64,000 nt of DNA from SHVO01 sp041906145 (GCA_041906145.1 JAYRJU010000006.1:127397-191396); one strand, 5' to 3'. Positions 32,550-41,709 are shown, numbered from the stretch's first letter. Notes: generated by a model not told the origin, from the sequence alone. Translations and numbers: made by a program.

Positions 32550-34982
32550 GTGTTGCACCCGTTCGGACTCTCACCGCCAAGTTACCGGCGCGTTCAGGCA
32601 TTCCTGGGCGCGATCGCGCTTGCCTGCGCCGTCGCGCGCGCGCCGCTCGCGGCTGAGGTTACCAAGCGCTTCGATATCCCGGCGCAGGGTCTTTCCAGCG
32701 CGCTCGTCAGCCTCGCCGCGCAGGCGGATATTTCCATCGGCCTCACGGGCGTTGTCCTCACCAACCAGATCAGCACGCCGGTCACCGGCAACCGCACGAT
32801 CCCGCAGGCGCTGGAAAACCTGCTCGCCGGAACGGGGCTGTCGTTTGAAATGGTGGGGCCAGCGTTGTGGCGCATCTTCCCGCGTCCGTTGACGCGCGAG
32901 GTGAAGATCGAAGAGCCCATGATCCCGCTCGCGCTTCCGCCGATCGAAGAGATCGTGGTGACCGCGATCAAGCGTCCCATGTCGCTGCAAACCGCCTCAT
33001 TATCGGTGGGCGCCGTGACCGGCGGAACGTTCACCGACTACGGCGTCCGATCAACACAGGAAATGACGTCATTCGTCGCCGGACTGTCGACCACGAACCA
33101 GGGCCCCGGCCGCAATAAGTTCGTAATCCGCGGGTTGGCGGACGGGCCGTTCACCGGCAACACGCAATCGACGGTCGGACTCTACATTGACGAGACACGC
33201 GTGGTGTTCAACGCGCCGTCGCCCGCTCTTCAACTGCATGACGTCGACCGCGTGGAGGTGATTCGCGGACCGCAAGGCACGCTGTACGGCGCGGGGTCGA
33301 TCGGCGGCCTGGTGCGTATCATCACACGTCAGCCGGTCATGGACCGTTTCGAGATGCGCACAACGGTCGAAGGAAGCACGGTCGTCGACGGCGGCCTGTC
33401 CCACGCCGCAGACGCCATGGTCAATGTGCCGCTCATCGCCGGGAAACTTGCTTGGCGCACGGTGGCCTATGAACGCTTCGACGCCGGTTATATCGATGAT
33501 GTCCAACTCGACCGGCACGATGTGAACCGAACGCGCACGCAAGGCCTACGGTCCAATGCGAAGCTGCGCCTCGGCGGCGATTGGATGCTGGGCACCGGCA
33601 TCGTCTACCAATCTGTCCGCTCGCGCGACACTCAGTATTACAACGGCGCGCGCGCAAGCTTCGAGCGCGCGAACTTCCTGAGCGAGCCCAACGCCAACAA
33701 CTTTCTGACTATTGCCGCGACCATCGACGGGAACCTCGGCTGGGCGCACGTGACATCGACAACCGCCTGGATTCAACATCGGGTCGACTCGTTATTCGAC
33801 GCATCCCTGGCGCTGCCGGCGCTGCTCCGCATGCCGGTTGAACCGACCGCCTTCAATCAGGACAACCGGTATCGCACCATCAATCATGAGACGCGGCTTG
33901 CCTCATCACGAGAAGGCCCCTGGACATGGATCGCGGGCGTATTCTTCTCGCACCGGTCGGACACGTCGATTTCGCTGCTGACCCGTACGCGCCCGCAAGA
34001 CACCTTCTATGTGAAAAACCGACACGACGTCGGGACCGAGGCGGCCGTATTCAGTGAAGTGCAGTATCAACTGAGCCCAAAACTACGAGCCGGCGCCGGG
34101 GTCCGCGTCTATTTCGGGGAAGTGAACGTCGAGGCGAACAACACCGAAGCCATCGAAGACGGTCCGCCCGCCGCCATCGGCTACAACCGCAAGGCCGGCG
34201 CCACACCGAAAGCCGAGCTCTCCTATCAGCTGACGTCCGATCATTTTCTGTATGCGCAGGCCACGCAGGGGTTCCGGTTGGGCGGCGTGAACATCGCGAG
34301 CCGTCTGACCGCCCCGCCGCCCGGCGGACGCCCGGTGACGGTATCGAACTTCGATTCCGACCGGCTGTGGAATTTTGAAATCGGCTCGAAGTCCGCGTTC
34401 CTCGACCGCCGCCTCAATCTGAACCTCTCGGTCTTCTATGCGCTTTGGAACGATATGCAGGCCGACCTGATCCGGCCCAATGGTCTGTCATTCACGTCGA
34501 ACCTCGGCGACGGCCGGAACAAGGGCGTCGAAATCGAGAGCATCTACGCCGTGAGCGAACGCTTGCGTTTGCTGGCCAATTTTTCGTGGAACAATCCGAC
34601 CGTGCCGCCGACAAACATGGCGGGCGCCGTCACGAACCGTCTGCCGGGCGCGCCGAAGTTCAACGGCACCGTCGCGCTACAATACCAGCGTCCGCTTGGC
34701 GGCGGTTATACCGGCTTCGCGAACATCAGATCGGAAGTCCTGGGAAAATCGCAACTCGCGATCGGGACGCTGCCCATGTCGAGCGTACCGGCCTATCAAA
34801 CCGCCAACATACGCATCGGCGTTTTCGACGAGCACTGGCGGTTGTCGGCCTACGTGACCAACATCACCAACACGAAATCGAACACCTTCGCTTTCGGAAA
34901 CCCGTTCTCGCTGGGCCGCATCGCGCAAGCGATCCCCGTGCGTCCCTTGACCGTGGGCATGACGGCGACCTGGACGCGCTAA
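32550..34982 (+). CDS. TonB-dependent transducer receptor with STN domain, second cassette
   Basis: This encodes 810 residues; the start is GTG 32550 or TTG 32553, with GAGGGGGA touching it, so TTG is spaced better. Signal peptide is about 1-35 (APLAAE). The STN domain is about 40-110 (FDIPAQGLSSALVSLAAQ, IPQALENLLAGTGLSFEM). A TonB box-like EEIVVTAIKRP precedes the plug, with FVIRGLADGPFTG, VEVIRGPQGTLYGAGSIGG and VRIITRQP. The barrel ends at VRPLTVGMTATWTR. It differs in plug and barrel from the pair near 6-14 kb, so the ligand should differ. The conserved PQGTLYGAGS is shared by many iron-complex and nutrient receptors. Confidence 0.92.
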   Translation: MLHPFGLSPPSYRRVQAFLGAIALACAVARAPLAAEVTKRFDIPAQGLSSALVSLAAQADISIGLTGVVLTNQISTPVTGNRTIPQALENLLAGTGLSFEMVGPALWRIFPRPLTREVKIEEPMIPLALPPIEEIVVTAIKRPMSLQTASLSVGAVTGGTFTDYGVRSTQEMTSFVAGLSTTNQGPGRNKFVIRGLADGPFTGNTQSTVGLYIDETRVVFNAPSPALQLHDVDRVEVIRGPQGTLYGAGSIGGLVRIITRQPVMDRFEMRTTVEGSTVVDGGLSHAADAMVNVPLIAGKLAWRTVAYERFDAGYIDDVQLDRHDVNRTRTQGLRSNAKLRLGGDWMLGTGIVYQSVRSRDTQYYNGARASFERANFLSEPNANNFLTIAATIDGNLGWAHVTSTTAWIQHRVDSLFDASLALPALLRMPVEPTAFNQDNRYRTINHETRLASSREGPWTWIAGVFFSHRSDTSISLLTRTRPQDTFYVKNRHDVGTEAAVFSEVQYQLSPKLRAGAGVRVYFGEVNVEANNTEAIEDGPPAAIGYNRKAGATPKAELSYQLTSDHFLYAQATQGFRLGGVNIASRLTAPPPGGRPVTVSNFDSDRLWNFEIGSKSAFLDRRLNLNLSVFYALWNDMQADLIRPNGLSFTSNLGDGRNKGVEIESIYAVSERLRLLANFSWNNPTVPPTNMAGAVTNRLPGAPKFNGTVALQYQRPLGGGYTGFANIRSEVLGKSQLAIGTLPMSSVPAYQTANIRIGVFDEHWRLSAYVTNITNTKSNTFAFGNPFSLGRIAQAIPVRPLTVGMTATWTR

Positions 34983-35000
34983 GCGGCGTGCTCAGGCGCG

Positions 35001-38000
35001 TCAGTTGATCTGGCTGAGTGGCTTCTCGCCGAGCATGTCCTTGTAGTCGACCATGAAGGACTTGAACTGTTCGGCCTGCTCGATCTGCTGGCGCACGGCG
35101 GCGATGTCCATCACGCCGCGCTCGCGCGGCGTTGTGATGAGCGAGAAGGCGTCACGATACGGCGTATCGCTCATCGGCACCGTATAACGTTGACGCACGC
35201 GCACGAGGGTGCGTTCGTCGCCGGCGAGAGTCAGCGCGGTCGCCCAGTCGAGGACAATGCGCGCGTTCTGGTCGCTGAGCGTGGTGCCCTCCGGCTCCGG
35301 CGCGAGTTCGGAAAGCGCGGCGGCGGCGTTGGACCACTGCTGCGCGCGCCAGTAAATCTCGGCGCGGAGCTGCTTGGTTTCCGGGGTCGTGTCGGTGCCG
35401 AGCAGAAGCACGGCCTCGTCGACCTTATTGAGGTCCGTCAAAGCGCGCGCTTCGAGGCGGCGGCGCTGGGCATTCAGTTCGCGGCCCGCTTCCGGCGTCG
35501 TCGTGTCGTTAAGAACATCGAGCGCCTTCTGAGGCTGCTCATCCAGGAGATAGATCAACGCGAGGCGCGAGCCGACGCGGGATCGATCGACACCGGTGAG
35601 ACGGAACTGCACCTGACGCTCGAGAAGCAGCGCGGCCTGCTGCAGGAGATCGACGGTCACGAGGCGGTCCGCGAGCTTGCGGATCATTTCGTCCCCCTTC
35701 TCGCCGGGCGGCACAAGGGAGCGGAACTCCTCGAACAGGGCGATGGCGGTGACGGGCGAGAGCTTGTCCGCCTCACCGTCGAGATAGAGCTTCTCGAAGA
35801 TGCCGGTCATCTTGTTGGCCGCTTCGTTCACACGCTCGTCGCCCGAGAAATAGGACGTCGTGATCTTGAGGGTGCGCAGAGCCGTACCATAGTCCTTCTC
35901 ATCGCCGTAGAGGTCGGCGAGACGCAGAAGCATCTCGAGTTCCGTGTGATCGCCGCGCCAGCGGTAACGCAGCTGCTCGAGCCCTTCGATCAACTGAGCG
36001 GTGGTGACGGTGCCGAGCTTATGTTCGAGCTCGAGACGGTCGCGCTTGGCGAGCACGCTGTACATCAGGGACTGGCTCTGCTCGGCTTTGCGGAACTGCT
36101 GCAGCGCGACCTGGAGTTCGCCGATCTTCTCGTTGAGCTTGCCGTCCATATAGTCGATGGCGGCGAGTTCGTTCACGGACGGGGTTTCCTTGCGGACCAT
36201 GTCGAGGAAGCCCTGGGCGCCGAAATCGTCTCCGGCGGCGATGGTGGCTTCAACGCCCATGAGGGCGAGCGGAATTTTCACCCGGCGCGGATAGGCGCGG
36301 ATGAGCGAGCCCGTCTGGATCATGGTTTCGGCCTGTGCCTTCGGGTCGCTGATTTGCGAACGCGACGCGGCGAGCCAGAAGTGCGCGTCCTCCTCATTGG
36401 CGAGGGTGAAGTGGTTGAAGTCCTCGGCCGCTTCCTGATAGCGGCGCATCATAAACAGGGCCGCGCCGCGCAGGGCGCGGAACTGGGCGGTATTCTCGAC
36501 TTCCTGGTCGTTGGTGACCATCACGCGCAGGATCCCCAGCACTTCGGGATAAAAGCCGTTCACGAATTCAAAGCGGGCCAGGCGCAACCGCGCCTGCTGG
36601 CGGGTATCGGGGCGCTCGTCGCCGAGCGCGTACTGCAGGGCTTGCTTGTTGCGGACATAATCGTCGGCGCGGCCGATCTGCCAGTCGGCGATGTTCAGCA
36701 GGCGCTGCATGTCCTCGTCGCCGCCCAGCGCGCCGGCGACCTGCATGCCGTCGCGCGACAGCGCCATGCCGCCATCGACATCGATATCGACGCCGTTGCG
36801 CGAGGCCTGCGCGCGCACGCCGTCGCTCTTGGGAACGACAACAACGCCCTGTGCGGTCGCGGGAAGATCGACTTCGGCGAAGGAGCGTTCCGGATAGACG
36901 CCGTAGCTCAGCGGGATCACCGGAACGATGAGGAGATAGTCGCCCACTTCCGGATCTTCGACGGCCACGGTGCGGCCCGCTTCGGTGATGGGCAGGAACA
37001 GGTTCGGCTGCGGACGCTCGAGCTGGGCGTTCACTTCGATCGCCTGCGTGGGCCGCAGCGGCAACGCGCGGAAGTCGAGCACCCAGTTGAGACCGTCGCG
37101 GCGCGTCGTCGGATTGATATCCGGGCGCGTGACCATGCGCAGGATGGTGTTGTTACGGTACGGGAGCTGCTCGACGAATGTAATGTAGGGCGCGCCTTCC
37201 TTGGCGAGCTTGGCGACATCCACTTGTTGATAGCGGTCGAACACGACCCAAAGGAATTCGGCGCGGCGGAAGACGGCGGCGGCGGACGGTTCGGACCACG
37301 GGATGGTCAGGCTGACCTCCGCCGGACGCGACGTCAACGGATCGACGCGGTTGTTCGCAGCCGCACGGGTCACGCGATTGCCGGAGGCATCCACTTCGGT
37401 CTTGGCATTGATCTGGCCCTTGAGCGCAGCGGCGGCCTCCTGAGAGCCTTGCAGCGGGCGCGGCGCGGGCGGCGGCGCCGGCTTGGCGGCGGCGACTTGC
37501 GGTTCCGGCTTGGCCGCCGCGGGCTTCGCGGCTTCGGGTTTCGCAGCGGGCGGCTTCGCGGCCTCGGCGGGCGGTGCCGGCGCCGTCCCGGCCGGACCGG
37601 CGGGGCGCGCGACGGATGCTTGTTGCTGCGGGGCCGGAGAATTGGTGAGGTCGATCGCGATGGTGTTACCGGTGGCGAGATCATTCACCGCCAGCGCGGC
37701 GCCGTGCGGGATGATCAGCGTGGTCTGGCCGTTGTCGTAGGAAACCGTTGCGCCTTTGTTGGCGGCCGGCAGACGCTGGTTAAGGCTGGCGAGATTGATC
37801 GTGCCCGTGCCCTGGAAGACGACGGCGACATTCTCGCCGCGGCGCTCGATGCGATACCCGGGCCGCGACTGCGGCCAATCGAACGCGACGCGGAAGAACG
37901 TGGGGTGCTGACCTGTACGGACCGCCACGGTGCGCGCGCCCGCGGGCGCATTAGGATTGGCGGGGGCGGCAGGTTTCGCATTCGCCGTTTGCGCCTGCGG

Positions 38001-38345
38001 AGCGACAAGATCGACCACGACGGCCGAGCCCACGGTGAACGTGCGCATGGTGACATTCGGGCGCAGCGGGAAAGCGATGGTGCGCTGGTCGGGGCTGACG
38101 CGCGGCGCGCCCGAGATATAAGCGCCGAGCGCTTGCGCGATGGCCGCCGGGGTCATGGTGACGGCGCGCTCGAACTGAACGACGAGATCGCCGCCGACAA
38201 CATCGGCGGAGTAGCGCACCGGCCGATCCCATTCAAAGGCGACGCGGCCATAACCATCGCGCACTGCGTACCGCACGGCGTCCGCCGACGCGGGCGCGGC
38301 GGCGAGAAGCGCGACGGCAAAAGCGAGTGAAGCGCGTTTCATCAT
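35001..38345 (-). CDS. Large TPR-repeat periplasmic protein linked to MotB-like genes
   Basis: This encodes 1114 residues, with the start ATG 38345 overlapping the stop of the upstream gene (ATGA). Residues 1-22 are a signal peptide (APASADAV). Residues about 23-230 hold repeated beta modules like AMIN domains (GRVAFEWDRPVRYSADVVGG, RVAFDWPQSRPGYRIERRG). A proline/alanine/lysine-rich linker (about 240-310) follows, then another beta region to about 530. From about 540 it is an array of TPR-like helices (ALRGAALFMMRRYQEAAEDF, LRLADLYGDEKDYGTALRTL). The operon position suggests a scaffold for a membrane motor or envelope machine, probably of the flagellum. Its exact role is not known. Confidence 0.75.
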   Translation of the reverse strand: MMKRASLAFAVALLAAAPASADAVRYAVRDGYGRVAFEWDRPVRYSADVVGGDLVVQFERAVTMTPAAIAQALGAYISGAPRVSPDQRTIAFPLRPNVTMRTFTVGSAVVVDLVAPQAQTANAKPAAPANPNAPAGARTVAVRTGQHPTFFRVAFDWPQSRPGYRIERRGENVAVVFQGTGTINLASLNQRLPAANKGATVSYDNGQTTLIIPHGAALAVNDLATGNTIAIDLTNSPAPQQQASVARPAGPAGTAPAPPAEAAKPPAAKPEAAKPAAAKPEPQVAAAKPAPPPAPRPLQGSQEAAAALKGQINAKTEVDASGNRVTRAAANNRVDPLTSRPAEVSLTIPWSEPSAAAVFRRAEFLWVVFDRYQQVDVAKLAKEGAPYITFVEQLPYRNNTILRMVTRPDINPTTRRDGLNWVLDFRALPLRPTQAIEVNAQLERPQPNLFLPITEAGRTVAVEDPEVGDYLLIVPVIPLSYGVYPERSFAEVDLPATAQGVVVVPKSDGVRAQASRNGVDIDVDGGMALSRDGMQVAGALGGDEDMQRLLNIADWQIGRADDYVRNKQALQYALGDERPDTRQQARLRLARFEFVNGFYPEVLGILRVMVTNDQEVENTAQFRALRGAALFMMRRYQEAAEDFNHFTLANEEDAHFWLAASRSQISDPKAQAETMIQTGSLIRAYPRRVKIPLALMGVEATIAAGDDFGAQGFLDMVRKETPSVNELAAIDYMDGKLNEKIGELQVALQQFRKAEQSQSLMYSVLAKRDRLELEHKLGTVTTAQLIEGLEQLRYRWRGDHTELEMLLRLADLYGDEKDYGTALRTLKITTSYFSGDERVNEAANKMTGIFEKLYLDGEADKLSPVTAIALFEEFRSLVPPGEKGDEMIRKLADRLVTVDLLQQAALLLERQVQFRLTGVDRSRVGSRLALIYLLDEQPQKALDVLNDTTTPEAGRELNAQRRRLEARALTDLNKVDEAVLLLGTDTTPETKQLRAEIYWRAQQWSNAAAALSELAPEPEGTTLSDQNARIVLDWATALTLAGDERTLVRVRQRYTVPMSDTPYRDAFSLITTPRERGVMDIAAVRQQIEQAEQFKSFMVDYKDMLGEKPLSQIN

Positions 38346-39118
38346 GAGCCGGGTTGCTCCGGCATGATGAGAATTTGAATTTGCTCGACATTGCCGGCGG
38401 TCGCCTTGCGGCCCAGCACGGTGATTTCCTTGTCGTAGCCCGCCGCGGTGAAGGCGTCGGCGACGGCATTGGCGCGCGTGATCGCGAGGCGCCAGGCATC
38501 GGCGTCCGCGCCTACGTTCGCCCCTTCCCTCGCACCAGCGTCAAACGGCGGCAACGTGGCCGCCTGGCCGACGATGGCAATACGATTATGCAGGTTGCTC
38601 AACACACCGCCCAAATCAAAAACCCGCCGGCGCGCAGCGTCGGAAAACCCGCTGGATCCCGCATCGAACAAGCCCTCTCCCGGCACCGAGGCCGGCCAGG
38701 ACAGGATAAGATATTGCGGGGTCGCGCGGAACTGCACATCGGCAAGACTGGCCTGTTTCGCGAAGGCCGGACGCAGCACCGCTTCCAAATAGCTGAGGTT
38801 GTCCCCGGGGAGGGCCGCTACTTCCGGGAGGCGGGGGGCGTTCTCGTCCGGCAAAACGCCCGCGAAAGCTTCGCCATATGAACGGGCGACGGGAATAAAG
38901 CGGACCATGTCGATCTTCGCCATGGAGAACAGCAGAACGAAGAACGTCAGCAGGATCGTCATGAGGTCGACGATGGTGATGAGCCACGGACGTGCGGGAC
39001 CCGGGGTGCGCGCGATGGACGGCGCATTGATGCGCTTGCCGAGGGTCGGCAAATCCTGGATGTGTTCCGCAAGCGGGCGGAAAGACGCGTGGTGCGATAT
39101 GTGATTGAGCGCGTTCAT
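38342..39118 (-). CDS. MotB-like membrane protein with OmpA-type C-terminal domain
   Basis: This encodes 258 residues. Residues 44-68 are a single transmembrane helix of MotB type (WLITIVDLMTILLTFFVLLF), with the aspartate D51 placed as in the proton-accepting plug/TM of stator subunit B (D32 in E. coli MotB). The C-terminal 130 residues look like a divergent OmpA/MotB peptidoglycan-binding domain (LFDAGSSGFSDAARRRVFDLG, then ITRANAVADAFTAAGYD). It overlaps the upstream gene (39115-39118) and the downstream TPR gene (38342-38345) by four bases each. It could be a stator-like or scaffold protein; a MotA partner is not in the window. Confidence 0.75.
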   Translation of the reverse strand: MNALNHISHHASFRPLAEHIQDLPTLGKRINAPSIARTPGPARPWLITIVDLMTILLTFFVLLFSMAKIDMVRFIPVARSYGEAFAGVLPDENAPRLPEVAALPGDNLSYLEAVLRPAFAKQASLADVQFRATPQYLILSWPASVPGEGLFDAGSSGFSDAARRRVFDLGGVLSNLHNRIAIVGQAATLPPFDAGAREGANVGADADAWRLAITRANAVADAFTAAGYDKEITVLGRKATAGNVEQIQILIMPEQPGS

Positions 39119-39873
39119 CGCTGCGCCCCCGCGAGCCGCACGATAACGTCGTCGCGGTCCTCGAGCAGGAGGAAACTGAAACGCAGCATCGCCTCGCCGC
39201 TGGTCTGGCCACCGAGCGGCCTCAGGATGCCGACCGAAAGCGACGCCGGCGCAAGTCCGTTGGCCATAAGGCGTTCGGCCAGCAGCGCAACGTTGGTTTC
39301 CGGATGCGAGGCGCGAAGCGCGAGTTCGGCGCGGTAGCCGCGCACGCCGCCATCAATGACACCGGCGATTCCGGCAAGGATCGCCTCGCCTTCGGCGACA
39401 TGTTGCGGATCGGCGAACAGTGCGAACGGCACTTCGATATCGACGCGGTCATTGCCCACGTTCCAGACGGCGCGTGTGCGCCACATGTCTTCGGCCGCGA
39501 TAACCGGGGCGAAGACCTGCGCGACGGACGCGCGCAAGAGATCGACGGCGCGGCGGCGTTCTTCCTCGAGCATGCGCGCTTGGGAAATCGAATCGGCGGC
39601 GGCTGTCGCGTTTGCCGTTTGTGTGGTCGATGCCGCGTCCGGCGCGACGACCGTGGCGCGCGTCTCGCCGGCGATGGACGTCATCACCGCGAAGAACGCC
39701 ATGAGCAGGAAGTTGAGCGCGAGCAATGTGATGAGCACGCGGTCGCGGTTGGCTTCGCCGCGCGCGGCGTCGCTGAGCATGTCCGGCGCATCCGGATATG
39801 CTTCGTAGAGAGTCTCGCGCGCTGATGGATAGACACCGCTCAAACCGAAATCCCCGCTCGGCCGAAGACACAC
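39115..39873 (-). CDS. Second membrane-anchored protein of the MotB-like operon
   Basis: This encodes 252 residues if it starts at GTG 39873, where GGAG is too close; ATG 39783 (222 residues) is an alternative. One transmembrane helix lies at about 46-68 (RVLITLLALNFLLMAFFAVM), with a coiled-coil-like segment after it (ARMLEEERRRAVDLLRA) and a beta/alpha C-terminal domain (about 125-250). That domain resembles OmpA-like folds, with the regular helix LLAERLMANGLAPASLSVG. It lacks the MotB aspartate. It is the first gene of the three-gene overlapping operon, so probably pairs with the MotB-like protein. No family name is assigned. Confidence 0.65.
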   Translation of the reverse strand: MCLRPSGDFGLSGVYPSARETLYEAYPDAPDMLSDAARGEANRDRVLITLLALNFLLMAFFAVMTSIAGETRATVVAPDAASTTQTANATAAADSISQARMLEEERRRAVDLLRASVAQVFAPVIAAEDMWRTRAVWNVGNDRVDIEVPFALFADPQHVAEGEAILAGIAGVIDGGVRGYRAELALRASHPETNVALLAERLMANGLAPASLSVGILRPLGGQTSGEAMLRFSFLLLEDRDDVIVRLAGAQR

Positions 39874-40093
39874 CTCCGGCCGGAATACCCACGTGTTTTC
39901 AGGAGCCTATGGGCGAAAGGTGAATGGGGGGTTAAGCCCGGCAAAAGTTGCCTATTTCAAGGGGATAAGGCCTGCGGACGCCGCCGCGGGCCTGGAGGAT
40001 TGTCATATTCGCCAATGCTGCATGCGGCATGCGGCAAACTGGAAATTATGTATCCATTCCAATAGCTTGACCGTAAGCTGAACGATGCTGCAG
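39874..40093. promoter_or_regulatory. Intergenic region with repeated TGCTGCA motifs
   Basis: It carries the promoter of the MotB-like operon (leftward). The heptamer TGCTGCA occurs at 40016, 40086, 40097 and 40107; the last three are spaced 11 and 10 bases apart, one helical turn, and run into the 3' end of the DUF3987 gene. A GCATGCGGCATGCGGC tandem lies at 40021-40036. No clear sigma-70 or sigma-54 box was seen. Confidence 0.35.
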
Positions 40094-41518
40094 TCATGCT
40101 GCACTGTGCTGCACACCGGCCTGGGTTACCCGCCAGCGGCCGGTTCTGGCGCCCTGCCCCACCCCTTTAATGGACTCCGCGACGCCCAGCATTTCGAGCT
40201 GGCGCATGGCCCGCAACGCCATCGCGGCGGAACGCAGGGCCGCGGGCCCAAGACAATAGACCTCGCGCAGGGTGATCTCCTGCCCCGCATATTTGCGCGT
40301 GAGCCAGCCTTGAAGCGCGTTCAGGGGATCGTTCTCCACCGCGTCGGGTGACCGCAGCGCGGAGATGCGCAAGGCTTCGCCCGCGTAGAAGCGCGCAAGC
40401 GCGATGCCGCGTTCGAGCATCGCCGGCGAAAGGGCAGCGAGATCGGCGTCATCAAGCAGCGCGAGGACGGCGGCGAGACGCGCCGCATGTTCGGCAAGAC
40501 GGCCGGCCAGCGCGCGGATGGACGCGAATGCGCCGTCCGCGGCCATGGCGGCTTCGGTCTCGCGCGCGAAGGCGAACCAAAGCGCGCGCGCCTGTTCGCC
40601 GAAGGTGATCATGCGTGTTTCGCAGGTGGCTTCGCGGGCATAGAGACCGGTCAGCCGGTCATGAAGCGCCTGCAGTTCGGGTGGCGGCGCGCCGTCGCTT
40701 TCGCTGAACACGCGTGCGCCGATGCGTGAGGCGGGGTGTACGGCGAGCAGCCGGCCGAGGAGGCCGGACTCCGCGACTTCGGGCGCGCGCAGAAGCGCGA
40801 GCCCTTCCGCCACGCCGGCCACAAGGTGCGCGGAAAGACGCGGCGCGACCGCGGCGCCCTCGACGCCGGTGGCGATCACCCCGCCGTCCCACAGGGCGCT
40901 GAGACTGCCGGCTTCCGCACGCCGGGCAAGGGAGGGCGTCAGCAGATCGGCCGGGACGCTTGCGAACAAGCCGCTACGCCGGCCGAAGCGGGCGTAACGG
41001 TCGTAGCGGTCGTTCACGCCGGCCCGGCGCGGAGACAGAAAGACCTGATCGAATTCGAAGGGCCGTGCGGCGGGGACGGGCTGCGGACCTTGCGCGGGAA
41101 GAAGAGCGTAAAAGTCCGGGATGACGTCGAGGCTGATTTTGGTGCGGACGAGACGCTGACCATCGGGTGACGCCGCCTCGTCGGTGAAGCGCTGCCGCCA
41201 AAAGCGCACGGGGCCGACACACATGTTTTCCGCCGCGCTGCGCCCCTCGCCGCTGCCGGCCAGGGTGAGGAAATAAGCGGACACCGGCAGGATGGGGCCG
41301 GTGGGAAGACGGATGCCGACAAGGCGCTGCGCGGCCATGGCCGAGAGGGTGAGGAGATGATGCGCGATGAGTTCGGGCGCGGCCTGGGTGCGCGCCGCGA
41401 CGGCGGCGATGGCGGGGGCGATGTGCGGGCCGCAAGCGCCGGCGGGGAATGAAGCGTGCGTGGGGACGGGCGCAGAAGTTGGGATCGCGGGAGCGGTGAA
41501 CTTGGGAAGTGGCGCCAT
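40094..41518 (-). CDS. DUF3987 domain-containing protein (YfjI-like)
   Basis: This encodes 474 residues from ATG 41518, with AAGGAG upstream; a TTG six codons earlier is rejected. The N-terminal half carries LLTLSAMAAQRLVGIRLPTGPILPVSAYFLTLAGSGEGRSA (quoted here as the features: hydrophobic core, then AGSGEGRSAAE, a degenerate Walker A-like SGE(R)KS loop). The C-terminal half is helical (ARALWFAFARETEAAMAADG) and ends with a small winged-helix-like domain (REVYCLGPAALRSAAMALRAM). DUF3987 proteins are primase-helicase-like proteins of plasmids, phages and islands. It lies at the edge of the accessory region under an unusual operator. Confidence 0.72.
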   Translation of the reverse strand: MAPLPKFTAPAIPTSAPVPTHASFPAGACGPHIAPAIAAVAARTQAAPELIAHHLLTLSAMAAQRLVGIRLPTGPILPVSAYFLTLAGSGEGRSAAENMCVGPVRFWRQRFTDEAASPDGQRLVRTKISLDVIPDFYALLPAQGPQPVPAARPFEFDQVFLSPRRAGVNDRYDRYARFGRRSGLFASVPADLLTPSLARRAEAGSLSALWDGGVIATGVEGAAVAPRLSAHLVAGVAEGLALLRAPEVAESGLLGRLLAVHPASRIGARVFSESDGAPPPELQALHDRLTGLYAREATCETRMITFGEQARALWFAFARETEAAMAADGAFASIRALAGRLAEHAARLAAVLALLDDADLAALSPAMLERGIALARFYAGEALRISALRSPDAVENDPLNALQGWLTRKYAGQEITLREVYCLGPAALRSAAMALRAMRQLEMLGVAESIKGVGQGARTGRWRVTQAGVQHSAA

Positions 41519-41527
41519 GGGCGGGCT

Positions 41528-41578
41528 CCTTGACAATATAATGGGGACATTGTATCTATTATGGGGACTTTGTCAAGG
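41528..41578 (-). promoter_or_regulatory. Promoter and repeated operator of the DUF3987 gene
   Basis: On the minus strand TTGACA (41576-41571) and TACAAT (41554-41549) are separated by 16 bases, a good sigma-70 promoter 31 bases before the DUF3987 start. Two 17-base direct repeats, TATAATGGGGACATTGT (41537-41553) and TATTATGGGGACTTTGT (41557-41573), 15 of 17 identical and exactly 20 bases apart, cover the promoter. A perfect 9-base inverted repeat, CCTTGACAA / TTGTCAAGG (41528-41536, 41570-41578), frames the set. This looks like a tightly repressed, autoregulated promoter; the regulator is unknown. Confidence 0.65.
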
Positions 41579-41650
41579 CGGCGGTGTAATGAGGTTGATG
41601 GAGAGCCTGTAATTCGCGGACCCCGCTCACCAGCGGCGAAGAGGGGCATT

Positions 41651-41709
41651 ATTCTCCGCAAATTCTGCGGAGAATGCCGGTTATTCTCCGCAAAAAATGC
41701 GGAGAATAA
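41651..41709. repeat. Two identical palindromes (ATTCTCCGCA-N5-TGCGGAGAAT)
   Basis: Palindrome 1 covers 41651-41675 (loop AATTC) and palindrome 2 covers 41683-41707 (loop AAAAA); the arms are identical 10-mers, and the second extends by two more pairs with TT/AA. Centres are 32 bases apart, about three helical turns. They look like paired operator sites or hairpins at the left edge of the low-GC island; no gene starts right beside them. Confidence 0.7.

Noticed and set aside
35190..38330. 1046-codon open frame antisense to the TPR gene
   Set aside because: Same reason: composition-driven shadow of a real gene with signal peptide and operon overlaps on the other strand.
41651..41709. CRISPR array
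   Set aside because: Only two palindromic units with a spacer of a few bases and no cas genes; no CRISPR array is present anywhere in the window.
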